A DNA stretch of 64,000 nucleotides, taken from the NCBI GenBank assembly GCA_963699015.1, contig CAVOSX010000001.1, positions 868,001 to 932,000 on the forward strand, read 5' to 3'. This stretch comes from PALSA-505 sp963699015. Lineage in GTDB: Bacteria; Actinomycetota; Actinomycetes; Streptosporangiales; Streptosporangiaceae. The notes under the pieces are model-generated. The model searched no databases. It was not told where the DNA came from and saw only the letters and a program-made list of their open reading frames with translations. Shown here piece after piece: positions 1 to 7,498 of this stretch. The translations under genes and the position numbers were made by a program. Numbering within the stretch: position 1 is the stretch's first letter; each line of letters begins with the position of its first letter.

Positions 1-275
1 ACGGCTATCCCGCGTTCCTCGTCACCCGCAACGTCAGGACGTTCCAGGGCTACGGGATGGGCAGCTACGTCGTGTTCAGCCAGACGCCGGCTACGTTGCA
101 TGACGCCGAGGCGTTCCAGGCCCCGGACACGTCCGGCGTGCAGTTCCACGACGTCTTCGGCGTGTGGATCACCGGCTCCGGCGGCCTCGACTCGATCATC
201 AACGGCACGGGCGGCCCGGTGACCTCGACCAATCCCGGAAACAACATGCCCGTGGACGTCGCGAACTACCCGTAA
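1..275 (+). CDS. C-terminal end of a secreted-type protein (partial)
   Basis: The frame is open from the window edge (codons from base 3) to a TAA at 273-275, so this is the last ~90 residues of a gene that begins outside. The tail contains NVRTFQGYGMGSY and ends in VANYP. This resembles the C-terminus of actinobacterial proteins annotated as coagulation factor 5/8-type or pectate-lyase-like beta-helix proteins; that link is from memory, not a search. No catalytic residue is in view. It is convergent with the suf operon, whose last gene ends 9 bp away. Confidence 0.55.
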   Translation, partial: GYPAFLVTRNVRTFQGYGMGSYVVFSQTPATLHDAEAFQAPDTSGVQFHDVFGVWITGSGGLDSIINGTGGPVTSTNPGNNMPVDVANYP

Positions 276-283
276 CCGGTGAA

Positions 284-721
284 TCAGACGTTGAAGCCCA
301 GGGCGCGGAGCTGCTCGCGGCCATCCTCGGTGATCTTGTCCGGTCCCCACGGGGGCAGCCAGACCCAGTTGATGCGGAAGTCGTTGACCAGGCCGTCGAG
401 TGCGGACCTGGTCTGATCCTCGATCACGTCGGTGAGCGGGCAGGCCGCGCTGGTCAGCGTCATGTCGATGGTGGCCAGCCGGTCCTCGCCCACGGTGACG
501 CCGTACACCAGGCCGAGGTCCACGACGTTGATGCCCAGCTCGGGGTCCACGACGTCGCGGAGCGCCTCGACAATGTCCTCTGTCTCGGGTCCGTCTGTTG
601 TCTGGGGTCCGACTGTCTGTGATCCGGCCGTCTGCGGTCCGGCCGAAGCCGGCAGGCCGGCCGATGCGTCGCCAGCCGCCGGGTCGGCGGCCGGGACCTG
701 GGTGGTAGCGGGCTCGGTCAT
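284..721 (-). CDS. sufT: SufT/MIP18-family (DUF59) Fe-S assembly protein
   Basis: Predicted 145-residue metal-sulfur cluster assembly factor. The DUF59 domain fills the C-terminal ~100 residues (DPELGINVVDLGLVYGV, then LTSAACPLTDVI with the conserved Cys). The N-terminal ~45 residues are Ala/Gly/Pro/Thr-rich and probably disordered. The start chosen is ATG 721, whose A overlaps the sufU stop (ATGA). An upstream in-frame ATG would add 22 residues lying inside sufU and is less likely. It is the last gene of the suf operon, where it probably helps mature or transfer Fe-S clusters. Confidence 0.9.
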   Translation of the reverse strand: MTEPATTQVPAADPAAGDASAGLPASAGPQTAGSQTVGPQTTDGPETEDIVEALRDVVDPELGINVVDLGLVYGVTVGEDRLATIDMTLTSAACPLTDVIEDQTRSALDGLVNDFRINWVWLPPWGPDKITEDGREQLRALGFNV

Positions 722-1176
722 GATGATGTCTCCTCCAGCGCGCGGGCGGTGGCGTCTTTCCACGCCATCCAGCCCAGCAGCGCGCACTTGATCCTCGCCG
801 GGTACTTAGACACCCCGGTGAACGCGACCCCGTCCTCGAGCAGGTCCTCGTCCGGCTCGCCGGCGCCCTTGGACTGCATGAGCTCGAGGAATCCCTGGCT
901 GACCGCCATCGCGTCGTCGACGCTCTTGCCGATGACCAGCTCGGTCATCACCGACGCGCTGGCCTGGCTGATCGAGCAGCCCAGCGCGTCGTAGGACACG
1001 TCGGCCACGGCGGGCTCACCGTCGACAGCCTTCAGCGTGACCCGGAGCGTCACCTCGTCGCCGCACAGCGGGTTGACGTGATGGACTTCCGCGTCATAGG
1101 GCTCGCGCAGTCCCTTGTTGTGCGGGTGGCGGTAGTGGTCCAGGATGATGTCCTGGTACATCGACTCGAGCTGCAT
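718..1176 (-). CDS. sufU: SufU, sulfur-transfer partner of SufS
   Basis: 152-residue SufU/IscU-like protein. In Gram-positive bacteria SufU is a Zn-dependent sulfurtransferase that takes persulfide from SufS. The three conserved Cys are visible in NPLCGDEV, LGCSISQAS and RIKCALLGW, and the SufU-specific insertion (SKGAGEPDEDLLED) is present, which separates it from IscU scaffolds. I chose ATG 1176 because AAGGGG lies at good spacing upstream; a start five codons earlier exists. It lies 82 bp downstream of sufS and overlaps sufT by 4 bp. Confidence 0.93.
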   Translation of the reverse strand: MQLESMYQDIILDHYRHPHNKGLREPYDAEVHHVNPLCGDEVTLRVTLKAVDGEPAVADVSYDALGCSISQASASVMTELVIGKSVDDAMAVSQGFLELMQSKGAGEPDEDLLEDGVAFTGVSKYPARIKCALLGWMAWKDATARALEETSS

Positions 1177-1258
1177 CACATCCCCTTGCAACGCGCGGCC
1201 TGCTGCCGCATCTTCCCCGGCCGGGCCGGGTTACGCATCGGCGTCGGTGTACGGGCGG

Positions 1259-2521
1259 TCACGCGCTGGCGAAGAACCGCTGTGCCTGCCGGATCCCGTC
1301 GGCCAGGGCGTCGGCCTCCTCGCGGAGGTTGTAGAGGTAGAACGAGGCCCGGGTGCTGGCTCGCACGCCGAACGCGCGGTGCAGCGGCCAGGCGCAGTGG
1401 TGTCCGGCCCGCACCGCGATGCCCAGGTCATCGAGCACCTGGCTGACGTCGTGCGGGTGCACCCCTTCGACGGTGAACGAGATCGCGCTGCCCCGGTCCG
1501 CGGATTCGGTTGGCCCGAGGATGCGCAGCCCCTCGATCTGGGCGAGGACGTCCAGGGCATGCTCGATCAGGCCCAGCTCGTGGGCCCGGACCGCGTCCAT
1601 GCCGACCTCGCTCAGGTAGTCGATCGCCGCTCCCAGCCCGACGGCCTGCGCGATCGGCATCGTGCCTGCCTCGAACTTGTGCGGGGGCGGGGCGAACGTT
1701 GTCCGGTCCATCCAGACGCTTTCGATCATCTCGCCGCCGCCGAGGAACGGCGGCATCTCGTCGAGCAGCTCGCGCCGCGCCCACAGCACGCCGATGCCGG
1801 TCGGGCCGCACATCTTGTGCCCGGTGAAGCCGTAGAAGTCCGCGCCGGACGCGGCCACGTCCACCGGCATGTGCGGGACCGCCTGCGCACCGTCCACCAG
1901 CACCAGCGCGCCCGCGGCGTGCGCCACGTCGGCGATGGCCCTGACCGGGTTGATGGTGCCGAGCACGTTGGACTGGTGCGCCAGCGCGACCAGCTTCGTC
2001 CGCGGCGTGATCAGGTCACCGATGTCCGAGGTATCCAGCCGGCCGCTGGGCGTGACCCCGAACCAGCGCAGCGTAGCCCCGGTGCGCTGGCAGAGCAGCT
2101 GCCAGGGGACGATGTTGGAGTGGTGCTCCATCTCGGTGATGACGATCTCATCGCCGGGGCCGAGGCTGAGCCGGGCCGGACCGCCGGCCGTGGTCGCGTT
2201 GCTCATCGAGTAGGCGACGAGGTTGATCGCCTCCGAGATGTTCTTGGTGAACACGATCTCGGTCTCGTCCCGGGCCCCGACGAACTCGCCGACCTTGATC
2301 CGCGCGCCCTCGTAGGCCTCGGTGGCCTCCTCGCCGAGCTGGTGGCTGGCCCGATGGATGTTCGCGTTGTGCCGCTCGTAGAAGTCGTCCATCGCCTCGA
2401 GCACCTGGCGCGGCTTCTGCGAGGTGTTCGCGCTGTCCAGGTAGATCAGCGGCTGCCCGCCCCGCACCTGCCGGTCCAGGATCGGGAAGTCCTTGCGGAT
2501 CCGGGCCGCGTCGAAGGTCAT
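1259..2521 (-). CDS. sufS: SufS cysteine desulfurase
   Basis: 420-residue group II cysteine desulfurase (PLP, class V aminotransferase fold). It takes sulfur from cysteine as an enzyme persulfide and passes it to SufU and on to SufBCD. The PLP lysine is K236 in GFTGHKMCGPTG; the PLP-stacking His lies in TEMEHHSNIVPW; the active-site Cys is C376 in RAGHHCAWPLHR, typical of SufS rather than IscS. Length is normal for the family. The start ATG overlaps the sufC stop (ATGA at 2518-2521), so translation is probably coupled. Confidence 0.96.
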   Translation of the reverse strand: MTFDAARIRKDFPILDRQVRGGQPLIYLDSANTSQKPRQVLEAMDDFYERHNANIHRASHQLGEEATEAYEGARIKVGEFVGARDETEIVFTKNISEAINLVAYSMSNATTAGGPARLSLGPGDEIVITEMEHHSNIVPWQLLCQRTGATLRWFGVTPSGRLDTSDIGDLITPRTKLVALAHQSNVLGTINPVRAIADVAHAAGALVLVDGAQAVPHMPVDVAASGADFYGFTGHKMCGPTGIGVLWARRELLDEMPPFLGGGEMIESVWMDRTTFAPPPHKFEAGTMPIAQAVGLGAAIDYLSEVGMDAVRAHELGLIEHALDVLAQIEGLRILGPTESADRGSAISFTVEGVHPHDVSQVLDDLGIAVRAGHHCAWPLHRAFGVRASTRASFYLYNLREEADALADGIRQAQRFFASA

Positions 2522-3285
2522 GCCGCCGCCCCCGGGTGGATGAACTTCTCGTAGCCGTCGCGCTCCAGCTCTTCGGCCAGCTCAGAGCCTCCTTCGGCGA
2601 CGATGCGGCCGGCCACGAACACATGCACGAAGTCCGGCTGCACGTACCGCAGGATCCGGGTGTAGTGCGTGATCAGCAGCACCCCGTGGTTCTCGCCCTC
2701 ACGGAACCGGTTGATCCCCTCGGCCACGACCTTCAGCGCGTCGATGTCCAGGCCGGAGTCGGTCTCGTCGAGGATGGCGATCTTCGGGTCGAGCAGCTCG
2801 AGCTGCAGGATCTCGTGCCGCTTCTTCTCCCCGCCGGAGAACCCCTCGTTGAGGTTCCGCTGCGCGAACTCCGGGTCGATGGACAGTTCTTCCATCGACG
2901 TGCGCAGCTGCCTGGTGAAGTCGCGCAGTTTCGGCGCCTCGCCGCGGACCGCGGTCATCGCCGTGCGCAGGAAGTTCGACACGGACACCCCTGGCACCTC
3001 GACCGGGTACTGCATGGCCAGGAAGAGCCCGGCGCGCGCGCGCGCATCCACGCTCATGGCCAGCACGTCCTCGCCGTCGATGGTGACCGACCCGCTGGTC
3101 ACCTGGTACTTCGGGTGGCCGGCGATTGCATACGCGAGGGTTGACTTGCCGGAGCCGTTCGGCCCCATGATGGCGTGCGTCTGCCCGGCGGGCACGCAGA
3201 GATCCACGCCGCGCAGGATCTCCCGGCTGCCGCCGGCCGCCTCCTCCACGCTCACGTGCAGGTCACGGATCTCAAGGGTGGCCAT
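2518..3285 (-). CDS. sufC: SufC, ATPase of the SufBCD scaffold
   Basis: 255-residue ABC-type ATPase that powers the SufBC2D Fe-S scaffold; it is cytosolic and not a transporter. It shows Walker A (GPNGSGKSTL), the Suf-type signature (FSGGEKKRHEI), Walker B followed by ETDSGLD, and the H-loop (ITHYTRIL). Length matches the family. An ATGA overlap joins it to sufS. The short gap (21 bp) after the sufC start side leads back to the Rieske gene. Confidence 0.97.
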   Translation of the reverse strand: MATLEIRDLHVSVEEAAGGSREILRGVDLCVPAGQTHAIMGPNGSGKSTLAYAIAGHPKYQVTSGSVTIDGEDVLAMSVDARARAGLFLAMQYPVEVPGVSVSNFLRTAMTAVRGEAPKLRDFTRQLRTSMEELSIDPEFAQRNLNEGFSGGEKKRHEILQLELLDPKIAILDETDSGLDIDALKVVAEGINRFREGENHGVLLITHYTRILRYVQPDFVHVFVAGRIVAEGGSELAEELERDGYEKFIHPGAAA

Positions 3286-3306
3286 TTTTCGTACTTCTCC
3301 TGTATG

Positions 3307-3638
3307 TCAGCTGAGCGAGACGTAGATGTCGTCGCCCTGGATCTTCACTTGGTAGGTCGGCACCGGCTCGGTGGCCGGAGGCCCGGTGGGGTTCCCAGTG
3401 CGCAGGTCGAAGCAGGACCCGTGCAGCCAGCACTCCACCGTGTGGTCGTAGATCTCGCCCTCGGACAGCGGGATCTCGGCGTGCGAGCAGACATCGCGCA
3501 GGGCGTATATCTCACCCTCGGCCCTGATGATCGCGACCGGCTCGCCGTCCACTTCGATCCCGATCGCCCCTTCGTCGGGCAGGTCGGACAGCGCGCAGAC
3601 CCGGATGAACCCGCCGGCCGCTGCTGCGACTCGATCAT
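3307..3638 (-). CDS. Rieske 2Fe-2S ferredoxin of the suf operon (reading frame broken near its start)
   Basis: Non-heme Rieske protein of about 107-110 residues, of the kind found between sufD and sufC in actinobacteria. The cluster ligands are clear: CSHAEIPL and CWLHGSCFDL. The ATG at 3638 overlaps the sufD stop (ATGA), but that frame gives an unrelated product. The family-like N-terminus (GGFIRVCALSDLPDEG) lies in another frame that has no ATG, GTG or TTG before the internal GTG at 3552. One base appears to be missing between 3600 and 3638, or an unusual start is used. If only the GTG at 3552 is used the product is 81 residues and lacks the first beta strands. Confidence 0.85.
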
Positions 3639-4774
3639 GACAGCTCCAGCTCGATCCCGGCGGCGATCCGCTCGGCCACCTGCGGGATCCCGATCCGGTC
3701 GATCAGCGTGCCGAAGAACCCGCGGATCACCAGCCGCCGCGCCTCGGCCTCCGGGATGCCCCGGGCCATCAGGTAGAACAGGTGCTGGTCCTCCAGCCGG
3801 CCGCTGGCGCTCGCGTGCCCGGCGCCCACCACCTCGCCGGTGAGGATTTCCAGGTTCGGCACCGAGTCGACCCTGGTCCCGTCGGTCAGCACGAGATTCC
3901 GGTTCCGCTCGTAGGTGTCGGTGCCGGTCGCCTCGGCCCGGATGATCACGTCGCCGATCCACACCGCGTGTGCGTCCCGGCCCTGCAGCGCGCCCTTGTA
4001 GTCCACCCGGCTGCGGCAGTTGGGCATCGCGTGGTCGACGAGAAGCCGGTGCTCCAGGTGCTGGCCGGCGTCGGCGAAGTACATCCCGAGCAGCTCCGCG
4101 TCGCCGCCAGGCCCGGCGTACCGGACCGAAGGCGCGAGCCGGACCAGGCCGCCGCCCAGCGACACCGCGGCGTGCCGGATCGAGGCGTCGCGGCCGAGCC
4201 GCGCGTGATGGTAGGAGACGTGCACCGCGTCGTCGGCCCAGTCCTGCAGGCTCACCACCTGCAGCGACGCGCCGTCGCCGACCGCCAGCTCGACGTTGTC
4301 GGCGTAGGTCGCGCTGCCGGCGTGATCGAGGACGACCACTGCCTGGGCCATCGGCTGCACGTCCACGAGCAGGTGCCCGAACGAGACGCCCTGCCCGTCA
4401 TCGCCGCGCACCGTGACCACGGTAGGCCTCCTGGCCACCGTCTCGGCCGGCACCGTGATGACGGTGGCCTGGCCGAACGAGGCGAACGCGCGGGCACTCA
4501 CCCGGTCGCCCGGCACGAACGAGCGGCCGAGCCTGGCATCGTCCCGTTCGGCCTGCTCCACGACGACGCCGGGGGCGGCGTCCGTTTCCACGGTCACCTT
4601 TCCCTCGGCCAGCGGGGTGTCGTCCGTCAGATCCCGCAGCCGGCGCAGCGGCGTGAAACGCCAGTCCTCCTCGCGCCCGGTGGGCACGGGGAAGTCGGCG
4701 AGGTCAAACGACTGCAGCTGGTGCAGCCTGGAAACGGGCGCCGCGCTTTCCGGCGCCCGGCCGATCCCGGCCAT
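3635..4774 (-). CDS. sufD: SufD, SufBCD scaffold subunit
   Basis: 379-residue SufD of the SufBC2D cluster-assembly scaffold. The N-terminal helical part contains VPTGREEDWRFTPL, typical of SufD; the centre is the beta-helix core; the C-terminus has GRLEDQHLFYLMARGI and EAEARRLVIRGFF, the SufB/SufD signature. ATG 4774 forms an ATGA overlap with sufB, which fixes the start; a much longer upstream open frame runs antisense-like through sufB and is not coding. It overlaps the Rieske ATG by 4 bp. Confidence 0.95.
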   Translation of the reverse strand: MAGIGRAPESAAPVSRLHQLQSFDLADFPVPTGREEDWRFTPLRRLRDLTDDTPLAEGKVTVETDAAPGVVVEQAERDDARLGRSFVPGDRVSARAFASFGQATVITVPAETVARRPTVVTVRGDDGQGVSFGHLLVDVQPMAQAVVVLDHAGSATYADNVELAVGDGASLQVVSLQDWADDAVHVSYHHARLGRDASIRHAAVSLGGGLVRLAPSVRYAGPGGDAELLGMYFADAGQHLEHRLLVDHAMPNCRSRVDYKGALQGRDAHAVWIGDVIIRAEATGTDTYERNRNLVLTDGTRVDSVPNLEILTGEVVGAGHASASGRLEDQHLFYLMARGIPEAEARRLVIRGFFGTLIDRIGIPQVAERIAAGIELELS

Positions 4775-6186
4775 CAGCCGACCGCCCCCTCCATTTGGAG
4801 CTCGATCAGCCGGTTCAGCTCGAGCGCGTATTCCATCGGCAGCTCGCGGGCGATCGGCTCCACGAAGCCGCGGACGATCGTGGCCGCGGCCTCGTCTTCG
4901 GTCATGCCCCGGCTCATCAGGTAGAACAGCTGGTCCTCGGAAATCTTGGACACCGAGGCCTCGTGGCCCATCTCCACGTCGTCCTCGCGCACGTCCACGT
5001 ACGGGTAGGTGTCTGACCTGCTGATGCTGTCCACCAGCAGCGCGTCGCACTTCACCGTCGACTTGGAGTGCTCGGCGCCCTCCTGCACGTTGACCAGCCC
5101 GCGGTAGGAGGTCCGGCCGCCGGCCCGCGCCACCGACTTCGAGATGATCTGGGACGACGTGTTCGGCGCGCAGTGCACCATCTTCGCCCCGGCGTCCTGG
5201 TGCTGGCCCTCGCCGGCGAACGCGACCGACAGCGTCTCGCCGGTGGCGTGCTCGCCCATCAGGTACACCGCCGGGTACTTCATCGTGACCTTGGAGCCGA
5301 TGTTCCCGTCCACCCACTCCATGCTCGCCCCGGCCTGCGCCACGGCCCGCTTGGTGACCAGGTTGTATACGTTGTTCGACCAGTTCTGGATCGTGGTGTA
5401 CCGGCAGTGGGCGTCCTTCTTCACGATGATCTCGACCACCGCCGAGTGCAGCGAGTCGGACTTGTAGATCGGCGCGGTGCAGCCTTCGACGTAGTGCACG
5501 TTGGCGCCCTCGTCGACGATGATCAGGGTCCGCTCGAACTGGCCCATGTTCTCGGTGTTGATCCGGAAGTAGGCCTGCAGCGGGATCTCCACGTTCACGC
5601 CCGGGGGCACGTAGATGAAGCTGCCGCCGGACCAGACCGCCGTGTTCAGCGCGGCGAACTTGTTGTCGCCCGGCGGGATCACCGTGGCGAAGTACTCCCG
5701 GAACAGATCCGGGTGCTCGCGCAGCGCGGTATCGGTGTCCAGGAAGATGACGCCCTTTTCCTCCAGGTCCTCGCGGATCTTGTGGTAGACGACCTCGGAC
5801 TCATACTGGGCGGCCACGCCGGCGATCAGCCGCTGCTTTTCCGCCTCGGGGATGCCGAGCCGGTCGTAGGTGTTCTTGATGTCGGCCGGCAGCTCGTCCC
5901 AGCTGGCAGCCTGCTTCTCGGTCGACCGGACGAAGTACTTGATGTTGCCGAAGTCGATGCCGGACAGGTCCGCGCCCCAGGACGGCATCGGCTTGCGGCC
6001 GAACATCCGCAGCCCCCGCAGCCGCAGCTCCAGCATCCACTCGGGCTCGTTCTTCTTGCCCGAGATGTCGCGGACCACATCCTCGGACAGGCCGCGGCGC
6101 GCGGCCTCGCCCGCGACGTCGGAGTCAGCCCAGCCGAACTTGTAGGAGCCGAGGCCCTCGAGCTCAGAAGGTGCGGTAGTCGTCAT
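4774..6186 (-). CDS. sufB: SufB, Fe-S scaffold subunit
   Basis: 470-residue SufB, the subunit on which the nascent cluster is built. Recognisable blocks are EPEWMLELRLRGLRMF near the N-terminus, YVPPGVNVEIPLQAYFRIN, the Cys region VEGCTAPIY, and ISEDQLFYLMSRGMTEDEA at the C-terminus. No intein is present, unlike the M. tuberculosis homologue. It is coupled by 4-bp overlaps to sufR upstream and sufD downstream. Confidence 0.97.
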   Translation of the reverse strand: MTTTAPSELEGLGSYKFGWADSDVAGEAARRGLSEDVVRDISGKKNEPEWMLELRLRGLRMFGRKPMPSWGADLSGIDFGNIKYFVRSTEKQAASWDELPADIKNTYDRLGIPEAEKQRLIAGVAAQYESEVVYHKIREDLEEKGVIFLDTDTALREHPDLFREYFATVIPPGDNKFAALNTAVWSGGSFIYVPPGVNVEIPLQAYFRINTENMGQFERTLIIVDEGANVHYVEGCTAPIYKSDSLHSAVVEIIVKKDAHCRYTTIQNWSNNVYNLVTKRAVAQAGASMEWVDGNIGSKVTMKYPAVYLMGEHATGETLSVAFAGEGQHQDAGAKMVHCAPNTSSQIISKSVARAGGRTSYRGLVNVQEGAEHSKSTVKCDALLVDSISRSDTYPYVDVREDDVEMGHEASVSKISEDQLFYLMSRGMTEDEAAATIVRGFVEPIARELPMEYALELNRLIELQMEGAVG

Positions 6187-6980
6187 ATCGAAGAGCCCTC
6201 CGGACTCCGTGTACCTGTCATTGGTTCCTGGCCTCGCGGCCTGTCGGGTGCCCCGCCGGCCGCGAGCGAGCGGTCGCTGACGTGCGTGGTGCAGACACCG
6301 TCACCGCGGGCGATCGTAGCCAGCCGCTGCACCGGCGTGCCCAGCAGCCGGCCGAATACCTCGGTCTCTGCCTCGCACAGCTCGGGGAACTGCGCAGCCA
6401 CATGGGCCACCGGGCAGTGATGCTGGCACAGCTGGGTGCCGGCCCCGCCGGCCGGGGTGCTGGTGGCCGAGGCGGCGTACCCGTCGGCCGACAGCGCCTG
6501 GGCCAGCGCCTGCACCCGCTGCTCGGCCGGCGCGGCCGCGACCACGGGCGCGTACCTGCTCTCCAGGTCGGCCAGCTGATGGCGGGCGAACTCCGTCACC
6601 GCCTGCGGACCGCTGGTCGCGGCCAGGAAGCGCAGCGCGCCGGCGGCCAGGTCGTCGTAGGCGTGCTCGAACGCGCTGCGCCCGGCGTCGGTGATGGCGA
6701 ACAGCCTGGCCGGCCTGCCGCGTCCGCGGCCGCGCTGAGCCCGGGCCATCCTGGTCTCGATCATGCCGTCGGCGAGCAGGTTGTCCAGGTGGCGGCGGAT
6801 CGCCGCCGGGGTCAGCCCGAGCCTGGTGCCGAGCGAGGACGCGGTAGACGGGCCGAGCTCCAGGATCAGCCGGGCCACCCGGGCGCGGGTGCCGCGCTCT
6901 GACCCGCCCGGCTCGGGCACGGCCGAACTCCCGGCGCCGGTTATCGTCGCGCCGGGTGTCGAATCCGCTCTCACCCGCAT
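6183..6980 (-). CDS. sufR: SufR-type Fe-S-sensing repressor of the suf operon
   Basis: 265-residue helix-turn-helix regulator at the head of the suf operon. A winged-HTH domain lies at about residues 30-105 (LGTRLGLTPAAIRRHLDNLL). The C-terminal half carries C185, C189 and C202 (C-x3-C-x12-C, in QLCQHHCPVAHV and FPELCEAE), the expected Fe-S ligands. I chose ATG 6980 although the frame is open for 89 codons upstream, because the domain starts after it and a SufR-like operator lies 5 bp before it. It probably represses suf when its cluster is present and releases DNA on Fe-S stress. Confidence 0.92.
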   Translation of the reverse strand: MRVRADSTPGATITGAGSSAVPEPGGSERGTRARVARLILELGPSTASSLGTRLGLTPAAIRRHLDNLLADGMIETRMARAQRGRGRGRPARLFAITDAGRSAFEHAYDDLAAGALRFLAATSGPQAVTEFARHQLADLESRYAPVVAAAPAEQRVQALAQALSADGYAASATSTPAGGAGTQLCQHHCPVAHVAAQFPELCEAETEVFGRLLGTPVQRLATIARGDGVCTTHVSDRSLAAGGAPDRPRGQEPMTGTRSPEGSSI

Positions 6981-6985
6981 GTATT

Positions 6986-7000
6986 TCACAACATCAGTGT
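6986..7000 (-). promoter_or_regulatory. Putative SufR operator
   Basis: On the minus strand this reads ACACT-GATGT-TGTGA, which agrees fully with the ACACT-N5-TGTGA inverted repeat described for mycobacterial SufR. It ends 5 bp before the sufR start, so binding would block the promoter or early transcript. This points to autorepression of the whole suf operon. Confidence 0.75.
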
Positions 7001-7024
7001 GGCGTAAATGCTTCCTGTCCCGCA

Positions 7025-7038
7025 ACACGATCACGTGT
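7025..7038. promoter_or_regulatory. Inverted repeat ACACG-ATCA-CGTGT upstream of sufR
   Basis: Perfect 5-bp arms with a 4-bp spacer, 45 bp upstream of the sufR start. A looser GTGT-N7-ACAC element lies at 7081-7095. These could be secondary operators or promoter structure; no regulator can be assigned. Confidence 0.3.
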
Positions 7039-7119
7039 GACAGCCCGCACATTCTGCCCGGGGTGCTCAGGTGACCCGTGGTGTCCGTGATACACGCGCT
7101 TTCTACCAACGAGCGTAAT

Positions 7120-7139
7120 TCTGCCCGATTCCGGGCAGA
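7120..7139. promoter_or_regulatory. Perfect inverted repeat in the sufR / small-gene intergenic region
   Basis: TCTGCCCG-ATTC-CGGGCAGA, 8-bp perfect arms. It lies just upstream of the -35 element of the rightward promoter and between divergent genes. The 10-mer ATTCTGCCCG of its left part (7118-7127) recurs at 7051-7060. It looks like an operator; the binding protein is unknown. Confidence 0.45.
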
Positions 7140-7142
7140 TTC

Positions 7143-7171
7143 TTGACCCGAGCGGTGGCGTCTGGCACGCT
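7143..7171 (+). promoter_or_regulatory. Sigma-70-type promoter for the small conserved gene
   Basis: TTGACC (7143-7148), a 17-bp spacer, then CACGCT (7166-7171). The GTG start follows 8 bp after the -10, so the transcript is probably leaderless. Confidence 0.5.
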
Positions 7172-7179
7172 CGCCTGTC

Positions 7180-7447
7180 GTGAGCCCGCCTGCGCCGCAG
7201 GATCTGGTCCGGCATGTGGTCGCCTCCACGGGGCTGCCGCAGGCCACCGCCGCACGGGTGGTCAGCGACGTGATCGGCTACTTCGCGGAGACGACCGAGC
7301 AGTTCGTCCGCCGCCGGCACGCCGAGCTGCACCGCCGCCACCGGAACGACCGAGATCTGGGCGATCATCGCCGCCGAGCTGGCCGGCCGGCCGGTGGCAG
7401 CTCCCGCCGCGTCGCAGCGGCAGCTGCGCAGGATCGTATACGGCTGA
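7180..7447 (+). CDS. Small conserved actinobacterial protein, frame broken by one base
   Basis: From GTG 7180 the frame reads PQDLVRHVVASTGLPQATAA and continues to RRRHAELHRRHRND. The continuation EIWAIIAAELAGRPV...QLRRIVYG* is in the next frame and ends at TGA 7445-7447. Removing one C at 7350-7351 joins both halves into an 88-residue protein. The joined sequence resembles a short conserved actinobacterial family of unknown function (helical, ending RQLRRIVYG). The promoter at 7143-7171 supports expression. glmS follows 51 bp later. Confidence 0.6.
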
Positions 7448-7498
7448 GCAGGCCCGTCCGGTCGGGAGCCGCGGGCCGGCAGCGAGAAGGGAACGCGC

